This document shows positions 32,173-45,789 of a stretch of DNA of 64,000 nucleotides, one piece after another. The stretch is from Petunia secreta (taxonomy: Eukaryota > Streptophyta > Magnoliopsida > Solanales > Solanaceae): positions 2,174,501-2,238,500 of the forward strand of contig JARKIP010000065.1 of the NCBI GenBank assembly GCA_029990175.1, read 5' to 3'. Position 1 is the stretch's first letter; every line of letters begins with the position of its first letter. The position numbers were made by a program, and so were the translations under genes. The notes beneath the pieces are model-generated. The model had not been told where the DNA came from, searched no databases, and saw nothing but the letters and a program-made list of their open reading frames with translations.

Positions 32173-35100
32173 TGTCGACACCCATTTTTACCCGAACCCC
32201 GGTTAGAGTTCGAAATATGGCTCGACTTATTGGGACCCACGGGTAAAGACTTGGAGTCGCCACCTAACATATTTTGGCGTATTAGGGCACCTACTTTGTT
32301 TCTAGCCAATTTTAATGTTAACTCCGATACTTAGTCTACGAACCAGATATTCTAGGTAAGAGGTTCAAGTCAACTCGAGAGGAAGGGGTTAGGCACCTCC
32401 CGAGCTCCACCAAATGTGGTTACCGACCGGACTAAAGATTGGGATTTTAAATAAAAGGTCAATGAAGTTAATTAATCAGGCATAAAAATATAAATATTTA
32501 AATGACATTCTAACTAAGAAAGTACTGAATTATATGATATCTTAAAAGGGGATCGAAAACTAGCAATAATCAACACAACCCCAATGCTCCAAAATAAATA
32601 TTTTACGATATGGCATATTTTATGTATGAAGCCGAGAATAGAACGAGGTCTTTTGAATCCTCCATAAAGCATCCTTTCCGATGTAATACTTCACATAAAA
32701 ATATATATTAGTAGAGACATGCGCCACCTAAAATTGTGGCGAATTTAATATGGGAAAATAATCCACTACTTAACAAATAAATGAACTATAGAAATTTAGA
32801 AGAATGCGGGATCAGGTATAGGCGGGGCGAGAGAAGGGCCCAGTCCGATGTTACTTCCCCTCATTTTGTTTTGTATGATCAAAAATCTTAAACATTTTTA
32901 GACGAGACAAAAGGAGTATTAAAATATTTTGTTTAAAAAAAAATAGTATTCAATCTCGAAATGATTTAACGTAAACAATAAGAGTAAAAGTCGTTTTATG
33001 TCTTAGAAGCATTGCTATTTGAAAACAACGTAAAGTTTAAAAATAGTTTAGTATTTAAATTTTAAAACCGATAAATAGTTAAGAGAAAATTAAAATAGTT
33101 TTTTCAAAAATAGTAAATGTGATGAATCTTTAAAACTCATAAGATATTCAAATAAAAACCGAGGGAGTAACGAATCGCTTTAATATTAAAAAGCTATATA
33201 TGTATTCTTCATTCGAGAAGTCATTAGCCTGCCATTGTCATCATATCCCATGACATACCTGACCGGCTTGGGGTGATGATTCCACTCAATCTTCATGTGT
33301 TTACGCCGTTGTATGTCGTGGTTGAACTCCAAGTATCGTCACTCCTTCATAGTGTACATGTAAAGAAATATTCCAAAAAAGAGTGAGAGTATGTCTATTC
33401 TTTGTTGTACATGGATCACAAAGAAAAGATCAAATGTATGTAAACTTTATGAATAGTTTTAAGGGTTCACTACTTTATGAAGTTGCGATAAGAATTATCT
33501 ATTGAAATAAACTCGGAAGAAATTGATCAAGGAACATCCACAGAAAGCACAGAAGTAATTAGTTTTGACATGCATTTGGTTGAAAGTCTAAGTAGGTGAA
33601 AGTTATGCCACTATTTTGTTACTAAACTTGAACAAACGAGAGGGCATATATAGTCCAGGGATAGAATGAGTATTATAAATTCTAATCTCTTTGTATTTGG
33701 TCATTCTCTTAGTTAAAAGCCAAAGTTGCATTGCGTTACTGTGATTAATTAACAAATAACTAAACACTAACTGGAACCAAGTAAAGAAACTTGCAACGTT
33801 GAACGTAGTAGAATTCTAGAGATGAATCCTTAGCACATTATTAACTAACATAGATCAAAACAAATATATATGAAAGAAAAATCTTCTATGAACCACACAC
33901 AATACCCTTTGGCAAAACATATTAGAAGTAACTAAATAAATTTATCACATAGAATCAAGCATACCCAAATAAAGTTTAATCTTTCACAAAAAAAAAATAT
34001 TAAACAGGGAACGGAACAACCTTGTATTAGACGCATGGCACCGATGACGAATACTTTGTTAGAGTTTCCATGGATCCAAGTTAGTCAATGTTGTTGGTAT
34101 GTTTTCCGGTGAGGTTCATCACCAGTTTGCTGGTGAGTTTTCGGCCAAATCGCTACTTCCTATATGTTACTATTTCATGCTCGAGAGGGAGAGGAGGAAA
34201 GACCAAACGAGGGTTTGGATTGCTCAATGCTTTGACAGTGGAGCAAGAAGGGAGACATGTGTCTTGATAAGGGAGGAGTAGAGGGAATTGTCTGAAAGAA
34301 AAGAGTCGTGTTTTACTAGGAAGTAAAAAAAAGTTGAAGCCTCATCTATGAGAATGAGGGATTAAGATCTAGGGGAGATGAGCTTTGTTCTTGACAAAGG
34401 AGGAGCCATGAGAAAAATCCCCCTTGCCAGGAAACATTGAGTTGAATTTTATAGTGAATAATTGGGGTGTTAAAAATGGTAGGAGAAACTATAACGCATG
34501 ATTCATTGGGATTTTGTATAATGTCCATTGTAATGAAGCTTCTGTAGGCTAAATATAAAAGGCAAAAATCCCATAAAATGGGGAGAGAAGGCTAACCGCT
34601 AGTAAATGAGTAACAAGAGAAAGGAAAAGAACTATGTTAAGAACATAATATGGAAAGAAAACTATAACAAATAAATAAAGATAGAAATTACAAGATTGAA
34701 ATCATCATGGGGAATGGCTCACGTGATATGGATTCAACAGATAAGGGAACTAAGAAAGGTTTAATTAGTAAGGAATCCTCCAATGTGATACACGGGCATA
34801 AGGAATGGGATTTGAATGAATTCTGATTGTCCCTACTCTCAAATTTAAATAAGAAGAGTTTGGAAATAGCATATTTCGTGGATTACTTCAAGGGATCATG
34901 AAAATATGACACTAAAAAAATGTATAGTAATAGAATGTATTCGTTGAACATCCGTCTAGATTAATAGAAAAGAGAAGTACGCTATCATTGCCTTAGAATT
35001 CGCACAGATGCTACTTGTTTTATTTAAATATGCTACTATTGAATGAAGAAATAGAATTTAAGTGAAAAATAAATATGAGTACATTCGATTTAGCAACTAA

Positions 35101-35294
35101 TCAACTAAATATACTGATATTGTAATTAATTTCATAATTAGTCACTAATAAATAGAAAACAAATAAACAATGCATGATAATTAGTAAAAAAATAATACTA
35201 GAAATGCAGGTAAAATTACTATTGCACTTTTAAAAATAGATATTTCCCTTGGTAAAGTGAAATGGTATAAGAGGGACAAAATTGGGTGTCAACA
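32173..35294 (-). repeat. LTR A1 (long LTR, Ogre/Tat-like)
   Basis: The LTR is 3122 bp, starting TGTTGACACCC at 35294 (minus) and ending GGGTGTCGACA at 32173, so its termini form an imperfect inverted repeat. It is about 99% identical by eye to LTR A2 (53870-56983). Polypurine sequence flanks it above and a primer site below, so it is shared by two interiors. No coding sequence is supported in it; the frames of about 60 codons are conserved only because the copies are near-identical. Confidence 0.85.
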
Positions 35295-36780
35295 GCTGCC
35301 CCTCTGTGCCCGGGGATGATGAAAGAATCTTCGGGCAAAGATAGTTAACGGAACATCCAATTTCGTCACGAACTGCAAACGAAATGGTGGAAAGGGAAAA
35401 TGAGAGTTTTGGGGTATTTTTGGCCGAACCCCGGTCTCTGAGTTGCCTACATATCTCGGTTTTCATGAGAATCAGGCCGTGTGTAGTTCTAGAATGGCAT
35501 GTTGCCTGTGTGAGATGTTTATGGCGCACGATTGAGGTGTCAAGAGTGAACTTGTCCAAGTATTCGAAGTTCAAATTTGTGTATGCTTTGCCTCTTGGCG
35601 AGATAAATGATTAAAGAATAAAGCAGAGGCACTATCGAAGACGAGATATCGTCAATAGATCGAGCGTGGGAAAAGAGCTTGTAATCATCCTAGTTATGAA
35701 GATGTGGTGCACGACACACCCATAAAGAGGAGTTTACATAGTTTCCACTTCATCTCGATAAATGGGTCATCTTGCCTTCAATATTGTCTTGAATGAGCTG
35801 GGAAACATTTGAAGAACGAGCTTTATAAGTGCGCACGATTCAAACAGATGGGCATGATTAAGCACGAGAACACGCATGATTGACACAGATAAGCTTGAAT
35901 ATGATGGAATACAACTAGCATCCAGTCAGGAATGAAAGATAAGGTGGATCACTTGTGCGAGTATAGAAATACAAATTTGAATGCTTTGGAACTCGGCAAA
36001 ACAGATAGTTTGCGGGTATAGCAAAAACATTGTCTGTGAGATTAAGCTTCTTGAATGGTGTTCCAGAATGGTGCATGGTATGCGTTTGAGGTTTTATGGT
36101 TGCACAAATTCATGTGTGATAGTGATTTTCTGGGGAGCAAGTGTAAGGGTATGGGAAATGGTGCAGGAGTTTGTCGAGAGATCGGGGAGTGACCTGCAGT
36201 AAAACCAAGATAAATGCAAATAGAGATAAAGGTAAAGATAGAGTAAACTTCCCTGTTGAGCTGAGCTCTCCTTCGTTATGTAGCTGTCTAGTGTGTTCCT
36301 AGTTGTTTTGAGTATTTAGGAAATATATGCTTATCCTCTAGGGATATTCTTTTAAGTGCATCTTGTCAGGAGATAATTGTTTGTCGTGTGGGGTTGTGTA
36401 CTCTGCGAACAAAAAGTAAAGTACCTGTCGCCGGGCTGTGTACCCTGCGAACAAAAATAAAGTGAAGCGCTAAAAAATTAAAATGTCATTATCATGTCTG
36501 CAACGCCGCTAGGAAAGTCGTCATTTTTCTGCTTTTATAATGCTTTCATGAATGTTGTGCCTTGGTTAAGCTTTCTTCAGTGAACACCTAGTTTCTGTAC
36601 TTCGTCTCTCTTAAAATTTTTGAGGAGATCTCAAAAATTTCTGCCCCAGTATCAGCTTGAGTCTTTTGGGAATTTTTGAGGGGATCCTCAAAAATTCTGC
36701 CCCAGTTTATTGCCTTTGATAGATCATCATATCATGGTAGTGCCTGCAAAATAAACATAAATACATGTGTATGTCCAATT
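35295..36780 (-). other. 3' interior of element A next to LTR A1
   Basis: The stretch begins with a polypurine tract (GGGCACAGAGGGGCAGC, minus) and a conserved module at 35437-35490. Two direct copies of a TCAAAAATTYCTGCCCCAGT-like block lie at about 36630-36710. No coding region is found. Confidence 0.6.
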
Positions 36781-37525
36781 CTAAGGCGGACGAGCCTATT
36801 GTAGTGGTGCCTGAAAACAAAATATATGAGTTTGTCCTATTTTAAGCCGGACAGAGCTGATCGTCATATTTTAAGCCTGACAAGGCTAGTCGTCATATTA
36901 TAAGCCTGACGGGGGCTAGTCGTCATATTATAAGCCTGACGTGGCTAGTCGTCATATTCTAAGCCTGACGTGGTTAGTCCTATTGTAGTGGTGCCTGCAA
37001 AATAAAATATATGAGTTTGTCCTATTTTAAGCAGGATAAGGCTGATTATAGTAGTGCCTGCAAAACAGAAAGAATGAGTATGTCCAATTCTAAGGCGGAC
37101 GAGCCTATTGTAGTGGTGCCTGCAAAACAAAATAAGTGAGTTTGTCCTATTTTAAGCCGGATAAGGATGATTATAGTAGTGCCTGCAAAACAGAAAGAAT
37201 GAGTATGTCCAATTCTAAGGCGGACAGGCCTAATAGTCATATTCTAAGCCTGACGGGGCTCATCGTCATATTTTAAGCCTGACGAGGCTAATCGTCATAT
37301 TTTAAGCCTGACGTAACTAATCGTCATATTTTAAGCCTGACGAGGCTAGTCGTCATATTTTAAGCCTGACGAGGCTGGTCGTCGTATTTTAATCCTGACG
37401 AGGCTATTCATCATATTGTAAGCCTGTCATATTTTAAGCCTGACGGGGCTTGTCGTCGTATTTTAAGCCCGAGGTGGCTAGTCGTCATGCTAGTCGTCAT
37501 ATTTTAAGCCTGACATGGCTAAAGT
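36781..37525. repeat. compound tandem repeat array of element A (29-bp and about 120-bp units)
   Basis: A 29-bp unit with CGTCATATTTTAAGCCTGAC followed by GAGGCTAGT repeats from about 36855 to 36980 and from 37225 to 37525, with some degenerate and partial units. Between them a unit of about 120 bp (TTCTAAGGCGGACGAGCC, then TGTAGTGGTGCCTGCAAAA) repeats at 36770-37220. Arrays near the 3' LTR are a known habit of Ogre/Tat elements. Confidence 0.88.
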
Positions 37526-39600
37526 GCTATCATGTCCGTTGTGATTGCCTGCTAGTCTTGTGTTTGTGTTGAAAGATCCTTGTCAAAGAAAGATTTGTTA
37601 GTCGAACAAAGTGGTTGCATTGAACACCAATGTATTGGCTTGAATATGCATTCGTCCCTTTGAGGTGATATCTTTGAAAATCTTTGTTACCCAATCGATC
37701 ATGCGAATACTTCTTCTGTTTTAGGTTGAAAACTTTTGGGTGGGTGTGTTGGATTAGGAAGATGTTCAAAACTGTGTTTGTCTTGGGCTGAGTCGGGATG
37801 TCTTCATGTTTCGTGCTCTTCTTTTCGACAGACATGGAGCTAGCTTTTGATGGATTGGTTTTTGTAAAAAACTGTATTTGTGGTTTGGGAGTTGGAGTTT
37901 CCCCTTGTTGGTTTTAATTATATCATTGTCTTGCCTTTGGTCAATCAGACTTTGAATTTTGTGTTCCGATGCTGGGTATTTTCTGATGTCATGGTATTGA
38001 ATGTTTCAGTGACGAGTGTAGATCAGTTTCGGTTGTATAGTGATTAAATTTCTTTCTTGCGACTCCTGTATGGGTAAAATATTGGTTGATTTTGGTTGTC
38101 CACATCAAAAGTTGTACAGTAATGGAATTTGGATTGTCTGGGTTCCCTCGGTGTCATATGCTAGTGGTTTAAAAGACTTTTTCCTGAGGTAAACGTTTTC
38201 GGCTTGGCTTGCCATTCCGGCTTTTCTAAATGCAGATTCTTGACCAGTTTCAGTGTTCAGATGCAAAGCAACCGTAATAGAGTGGTAAAAATGCGCAAAA
38301 CAGTGTTACGACATTTAGCAAATATTTGATGCAAAAACAACACATATAGCTTAAAAGAATGCCTAGACCGCGGATGATAGATTAGCACTTGATTTTGAAG
38401 ATTATGACAAATTGTATAGAGGTTAAAAGATTGCTCGAGTGCTTTATGTAGCAGTCAAGATAAAGATTCTGGTCGAATGACCGATGCTCGTTTAAGCAGG
38501 AGATGAGAAGTCGAATGTCAATGAAATGGTGGTAAAGATGTTGTGTAAAGAATAGGTTGTGTTGACAACAAGGAGGTTAGCTTTTGTTGAGCACCAACAC
38601 CTTAAGTGCATCTGTCATCCTTTCTTGCAAATCTGTGTGTCATGATGCGTGGGTGTCTTTGAGAGAGATACTCAGCGTCTTTCATACTTGTCAACCAACT
38701 GCTGCAATACAATTTTTGCCTCAACTTTTACTTGTCAGGTAGACTTTGTTGCCAAGAGACCGATTCTGGTGTATCATCTGTATTCTTAGATCGCTGCTTC
38801 AGTCAAGACCGTTTTAGAGGTTGACCATATTGTATTCCTTTCTCAATGTAGTTTCTGTCATGAAAATTTATTCAAATAAATCTTTTGACCAATATCGCTC
38901 CAAGAAATCTTTCTGCCCCTGTTTTTGTATCAATTTATGGTCTTGTAAGTGTCTCAAATAGCTTCATTTTGAGTTCATCTTCTCGTCCCGCACTTGCTAG
39001 TTGGTAGGGTTGAGTTTGACCAACAAATCTCTTGTCCTGTCAATTTTCCGATTTGTGTGTATAGTGCCGGCTATTACAAACGCTGCTTGTTTTGAAAAAT
39101 CCCTGATAAGTGCACTTTGCTTAACCAAATCTTCTGACTTGGTATTCAACTTAAGCCAACCTTTTGGATAATAGGTTTTTGAGTTCGTAAGGGATAGGGA
39201 ATTATCAAGACATGCGAAAAGATTTCTGATATCAAGATTTGGGCATAGAGTAGAGAGATGAGGTGCCCTGGTATGAAATTGGATTTGGGAAGAGATTGAC
39301 TTAGATAGAAAGAGACTTAGAGCAATCAAGCAATTTCACGTAATGCACACCTAGCAAATAAAAATGTATCCTATGACCGCTTTATGCATGATGATTTGGA
39401 AAGCGCTTTTGTGCCACATGTATCATTTCATTTGCTACAAAATGCGGAGTTGGAAAGCGCTTTTGTGCCACATGTATAATTTATTTGCTACAAAATGCGG
39501 AGTCTAAAAGAGAATATTGCATTTATTTAACATTCATCTTTATTACAATGGTTGATATTGAAACAACGTAAGAGAAGGAAAAGACTAAACATTGCTAGGA
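37526..39600 (-). other. non-coding interior of element A
   Basis: I see no gag or pol motif in any frame. Two near-identical 70-bp segments (GGAAAGCGCTTTTGTGCCAC) repeat at 39397-39500. The longest frame (110 codons, 38997-39329) has no recognisable domain. This is where gag-pol would be expected in an autonomous relative. Confidence 0.5.
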
Positions 39601-39629
39601 GATCAGATAATGGCCTGAGCGAGCATTCT

Positions 39630-41248
39630 TCATGTTGATCCATCCTCAGAAGATTCATCTTCTTCCTCGTCAGACAATTTTTCGTTAGATGAACTTGTCC
39701 CTGACGAGTCTCCTTGGAAGATGATATTGTCTGCGTCAGTTAAGAGCCGGGATATGTCGAATGTGAAGTTTTTCAACATTTCCCAAGCCTTCCTTCCTTC
39801 CTTTCTCCTCTATTCCTTTGTTTGCCACCGAGTTCATTCCCTCGCTAGCCCATACGCCGATAGACTCTATGTGTTTTGCTAGGAGTTCTGCTTTGCTGCT
39901 CCATTTGTCTTTTTCTTTGTTCTTTGCTTCGACCAGAGCTCGATTTTTTTTGCAATTTTCTCTCGTGCCTTTGCCAGTTGTTTGTGTAGCCTCTTGTACT
40001 CAGATTCTAATTCATCATCATTTCTTTTCCTTTTTCTTGTTGCTCTCGGTTGAACTGTCTTTGCTATGTCTTTCCTTAGCCAGTCTGGATAATCTTCATC
40101 ATAGCCTGCATTAAACTTGTCTCGTCCGATAGTCTCAAATTCCATTCGATGCCTTGCCTTCCAAAGTTCTAATATCTTGTCTTTGAATGGTATCATCCCT
40201 CCGAAAATATCAGCTTTGAAACTTCTGATGTCTGCAATTTGGGGTATAATCTTCTTTCTCCCTGTTTGTCTAAGTACCCTTAAAGGAATGGGTAAACTCC
40301 TCTAAAGCCCACTAAGACAAGAAAAGAATCTCTTTCGGATCTTGTAATTACTGTTGTGCCGGGAAAGTTATCAAACATTCATTGTATGTTTTCAGATGTC
40401 AACTGAGAGAGTTTGTGGTGCCAGCCTTCGATTATTGTTGGCCGGTCCCACTTCTCTAGAGCATTGTCCATGCGGGTGGTATGAGTCAAGAGGTAATTCT
40501 CTCTTAGTATGGAGTGAAAGGCTTGGTATGTACTGTTCATCCTTTGCAAATGCTCCATTAACTAAATTTGGAGAAGTAAATTACAACCTCCGAAAAAGCT
40601 AGCACCTTTCTTGCATTTTTCTAAAGCTCAGTACATTTCTGCAACAATCATCGGTACCAGAGTGTATCTCTTGTTGAAGTCCTTGAGTAAAGTATTGGCA
40701 ATTGATACCATGCAAACATCAACTCGTCCTCTGTATTCTGCAAATACGACAGTCCCTAAAAAGCTAGTGAAAAAAGCAAGTGCCCTCCGCTCTTGCCACT
40801 CTGCCTGGTTAATGCTGAAATAGTCTTCAGCTTCTTGAAATGCTTCTCCATACCCAAATTTGATGTAGAAAGAAGTCAGAGAAATTCCCGACTGCCTTAT
40901 ACTGTCTGTGCATAACTCGGGCTTAAACCCTACCATTTCGAAGAACTCCTCAGGTGCAATGTTCTTAGGTATCAAGACTTCTTCACTTTCGAATGGCAAT
41001 TGAGTTAACCCGCCTATCTCTTCCAGTAATGGTGTCAACGCTACACTCCCTAAGTGAAAAACTGCTCGGTCTGCATCCCAATAATGTACTGCTGCTTCTA
41101 CTATCCCTTTTACTGCAGTGTGCTCCATTAGTGAAACTAGATTCCCCAACACCATTTTGACTTGATTTTGTTGATCTATGCTTAGGTTTTCCCACCAATC
41201 TCTTAGCAACTGAGGGACTTCAACAACCATGTCAAATGTTCTAGTGGC
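39630..41248 (-). pseudogene. ORF1 (DUF7745-like) of element A, multiply broken and split by element B
   Basis: Homologous coding sequence runs from 41248 down to about 39630. The start codon is stranded at 51910-51912 on the far side of element B. The open frame 41230-40628 covers the DUF7745-like core (LLRDWWENLSIDQQNQVKMV, HYWDADRAVFHLGSVALTPL, SIANTLLKDFNKRYTLVPMI). It stops at a TGA (40628-40630), with a TAG near 40563. A later frame, 40196-39879, is rich in Lys/Arg/Glu (ATRKRKRNDDELESEYKRLH) and forms a probable coiled coil. The last residues near 39640-39700 are acidic (SDEEEDESSEDGST). Intact length would be roughly 500 residues. Its role in the element is unknown. Confidence 0.7.
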
Positions 41249-42053
41249 TGTTGAACCCCAAAATTACCCCGAAAGGGATAAATTCCGGAATATCGACAGG
41301 ATGGGCTAACTCTTTGGAGTTTTTGGAGTCGCCACCCAATTTAAGGAAAACAGGGAACCAAATTAACAAATGCGTGCAAAACTCCGTTTTATAAAAAAAG
41401 ACGGTCTTTCTTCCAGAGATTCTAAAAGTAAGAGGTTTTATTAATTTCGGAAGAAGGTTTTTAAGGCACTTCCGAAATTCCGTAAAATACGGTTAATCCG
41501 ACAGGTTTCCAAATATTTGCAAAATATGCTTTTCTAAAAAAAAAAAATTATCTAAAATAATTAATTGAAATAAAACTTGTTTATGAAAAATATTTTAATT
41601 TTTTGCACGCATTTTGCTAATTTGCCTCAGTTTGCAATAAATTAAATAACGACTTCAAAAATAAAAAGGATAATGCACATAAAGTAAAGCAATATACCAA
41701 GCAATCAAATATTATTATCAAATAAAATAATTCACACATTTTATTTACATAAATATCTAAGGAAAGCAAAGTTAAAGATAGAACCGGTAAATTGATCAAC
41801 TCACGGGAGTCTTGATTTTTTCTAAAATTCCTAAGTCTTATTTCTGAATGCTCGGGTCCGAATTCAATCTCCAAATGCCCTCAATGCAAAGGACTATTCT
41901 CATTCGCGAGTTAGCCAAAAGCGTTCCCGAATTGCTCGTGCCAAGATATACCTCGCAATAAAACGGGAATTAAACGGAATTAGTACGATAATAAAGTGTA
42001 ATGATTAATAAAATAAAATAATAATAAAGTAATAATAATAATAAGAAAAAAAA

Positions 42054-42096
<43 letters not shown>

Positions 42097-42126
42097 GAAT
42101 ATATAATAATAATAATAATAATAATA

Positions 42127-42199
<73 letters not shown>

Positions 42200-43804
42200 G
42201 GGGTTTGTTTTTTGCAAAATTTAGGCTCAGGTTTGCATGGCGCGTCGAATAGAGGCTCGGGATTTGGTACGGTTGCAAACACGGAGCCCGGGCCGTGTTG
42301 CCGTGCCAAAGCACCAAACCCACTACTCTATTCAACTTGCTTAGCGTTAAAATGCATTCATCATCGCCTTTTGCTTTAGGGACGCGGGAACGGGACGGAT
42401 CAAGTGTAGTATCATGTTCAAAATCCGTCAATTCATTATCCGTCAATTCCTTGTGTAGGCCTCAATACGTATATACGTATTTTTCATCGGCCATGTGTAG
42501 TATCTGTCCAAATCAGTCCAATATTCCATAACGTATAAATTTATCCAAAATGGATTTCGGGTCAAGCAATCCAAAAGCCAAGTAACGGGTCAAACCAACA
42601 GGAACCAGTAACGGGTCAAACACCAGTAAGATAACCATTACAACACAGTAAGAGAGCCATAACCCGACAACCAGAAGGAACCAACACTGATGAACAATTT
42701 TTCCGGCCAAGCAAAACACAAGCAACACCACCAAATGCAATGGAGGAGCGACACTAAGCCGTAACAGCGTCGCTTCGACCCCACCTTCTTTCTTTATACT
42801 CAATTTCAGTAACTTATGCAAAACAGCAAGTGAACAAAACAACTAGAAATCAACATTGACTTAGCCAAATGAACGGGCCCAAATTAATCTCAGCATTTCA
42901 GCAGATCAATAAGCAAACAGTGCACAAACTAGGACAACTACACCGACAATAACAACAGTACACCAGCAGCGAAACGAAAGGCGTCACCGATCATAAATCC
43001 GGTCAAAAGAGTGAAGCAACCTCAGTGAATCAGATTTGTAAAACAAACGAACACACAAAAAATCCATCAATAGCATCGAATCAAAATTGCTCCAGATTCA
43101 CAGACGGACCAGTTAACCCTTAGTTCCAAAAAGCCAAACACGATGGGGATATCGATTTAAACCCGTGACCGGAAATAGCTAGATACTCCGGCGAGAGAAA
43201 ACAAACAGAGCAGTGGTCAAAGAGGAGGAGCAACACCAGCTACGTGGCGGCGTCACTACCACTCCTCTATCTCCCCTCTCTCGTGACCCCGATTTCTCCC
43301 CAATCTCTGTTTCTGACCTTGTATGTGGGTATGTGTGCGTTGAATGAATCCCCTGTTTCAGTCGATTGGGTGTGTGTGTATGTATCTTTGGTGTGAAGAA
43401 GACAAAGTGGAGGGAGAGTGGGGTGCCGCGGCTGATAGATAAAAATGGGGGTGAGGGAGATGATGCGGCTGGAGTGCTAATGTTGTGTGCTAGGGTTTTA
43501 GATAAAGGAGTATGTATAGGTGTAGGGTTTTTGGATAAAAGGAAGAATAATGATTAATGGGCTGGGGCTTTTGTGTAATATGGGCTTTGCAAAAACAATC
43601 CTAAATTGCAATTTAAGAACGGATTTAGCTCTTTAATTAAATTAAACAATTAATTATATAATGCACTGCAAATGAAGGGATGACTTGCGATTTTGGTCAT
43701 TTCCCTTTAAAATTAGCTATTTATTTACAATCTTCACAATTGAACTTAATTATTAAAATTATTATACTTTTAATTAAAATCCGGGACAAAATTGGGTGTC
43801 AACA
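41249..43804 (-). repeat. 3' LTR of element B
   Basis: It starts TGTTGACACCC at 43804 (minus) and ends GGGGTTCAACA at 41249. It includes an AAT microsatellite at 42010-42200 that yields long artificial Tyr/Ile/Leu frames, and a middle region shared with LTR1. Confidence 0.94.
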
Positions 43805-45040
43805 GCTGCCCCTCTTTACCCGAAAAGGATGAAAGAGTTTTCAGGGTAAAGAAAGTTGACGTGAAACCCAATTTTGTCACGGTAAAGCCAAGACTCTGAT
43901 TCCTGGGATCAAAATGCGAGGCTTATGGACATGGCCGAGCTGCGGTTTCCGAGTTGCCTACATATCCCGGGCTGAAAGAGAATCAGGTCATATGTAGTTC
44001 GACGCGATTTGAAAATCAAAGACGAGACAGTAACGACCGCTCAAGTACGGGAAGAGAGGCTTGTAATCACCCAAGTTATGAAGATGTGGTCGACGACACA
44101 CCCATAAAGAGGGGTTTACACGGACATAGCTTCCACTGCATCTCGATAACCGAGCCATCTTGTCTTTAATCTCAAACCTCAGACTCAGGGTTAACAAAAA
44201 CTTACCTCTAGGGTGGATGACTTATGCGGGTGCGATTCTTCAGGTTTTCGTTGACGAGTCTAGCTCATATCAACGACTAGCCCGGTTCGTCGCTAAGAAA
44301 AGCTCCATGTTATGCTCCAAACGCTGCTGCGGTGCTGCTAAAAATCCTGTAATAATCTCAACAAACGGTAAGCGTGCAACTGCTAATAAACTGTAATAAT
44401 TGGAATAATAAATAAATCAAGTGATAACAAAAAATAGTAAATGCGGGTGGTGATATCATCAAAGTTCTTCCTTCGATCAACTGCCAAGATACTCCACCCG
44501 GAGAACCTCTAAGCTGATCCTTATTCTGAAATAGTAAAGCAAGATGATAAGTAAAGCAAGAACGAATTGTCAAATGCAAGGCTTTCATAAAATAAGTCGA
44601 CTAACGAGACATGATATCTCAAGTCTACTTGGCTAATTTATATCCTACGCATGTAACATAACGTTCCTTTATAAGGCGAACGAGCCCAAACATTCAATTA
44701 TAAGGCGAATGAGCCTAAACGTTCGATTATAAGGTGAACGAGCCTAAATTTGATAGCAGCCTGCAAAATAAAGTTGCAAATTGGATTAATTAAGGCAAGA
44801 TAATGCAAAACAAATAAGCAAAGACGGGTCCTGTTGCTTGAATTAATAGTGCTGCAAAGCGTTGAATGCCTTCAGTTCTTATTGAATCCGATGTTCAATT
44901 TCTGCAAATTTAAAGTGAACGCGTTAGAAAACGAGTGAATAATAAAGCAAAAGCTATAATGAAAAAAAGAAGGAAGAAATGGATTTGTGCTGCATATGCG
45001 ACAAGGCGAATGATCTTTGAGAAACTGATGGTTGATGGTA
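43805..45040 (-). other. 3' interior of element B
   Basis: The conserved module lies at 43948-44000. A block at 44060-44150 (AAGTTATGAAGATGTGGT, CACACCCATAAAGAGGGGTT) is shared with 28395-28880 and 35690-35740. Three short AAGGCGAAYGAGCC repeats lie at 44670-44745, echoing the repeats of element A. No coding sequence is seen. Confidence 0.6.
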
Positions 45041-45055
45041 GGGACCATAACAAAA

Positions 45056-45698
45056 GAGCCTTCAATTGCCTATGATAGACTTCAGAATAATGCCTCCAAT
45101 TGCTTATGGTAGGCTTCAAATGATAACGATGTCTTCGCTTGCTCACGATAGACTTGATAATAAAACCCCCGATTGCTTACGGTAGGATCAATAATAAAAG
45201 AGCCTTCAATTGCTTATGATAGGCTTCAGAATAAGGCCTCCAATTGCTTATGGTAGGCTTCAAATGCTAATGAAGTCTTCCCGTGCTCACGATAGACTTG
45301 ATAATAAGACCTCCGATTGCTTACGGTAGGATCAATAATAAATGAGCCTTCAATTGCTTATGATAGGCTTCAGAATAAGGCCTCCAATTGCTTATGGTAG
45401 GCTTCAAATGCTAATGAAGTCTTCGCGTGCTCACGATAGACTTGATAATAAGACCCCCCGATTGCTTACGGTAGGATCAACAATAAATAAGCCTTTAATT
45501 GCTTATGATAGGCTTCAGAATAAGGCCTCTAATTGCTTATGGTAGGCTTCAAATGCTAATGAAGTCTTCGCGTGCTCACGATAAACATGATAATAAGACT
45601 CCCCGATTGCTTACGGTAGGATCAATAATAAAAGAGCCATCAATTGCTTATGATAGGCTTCAAAATAAGGCCTCCAATTGCTTATGGTAGGCTTCATA
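45056..45698. repeat. 144-145-bp tandem array of element B
   Basis: About 4.5 units start with GAGCCTTCAATTGCTTATGA at 45056, 45200, 45344, 45489 and 45634. Each unit holds internal subrepeats of TTGCTTAYGGTAGG. The array lies on the 3' side of the element interior. Confidence 0.92.
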
Positions 45699-45789
45699 AT
45701 TTGTAAGTGCAAGCTGCAGTATCTTTGATAAATTGTCTTCCCATCCACTGGCGAAGCAATAAAGCAAATGCGAAGGCATAGTGCAAGGC

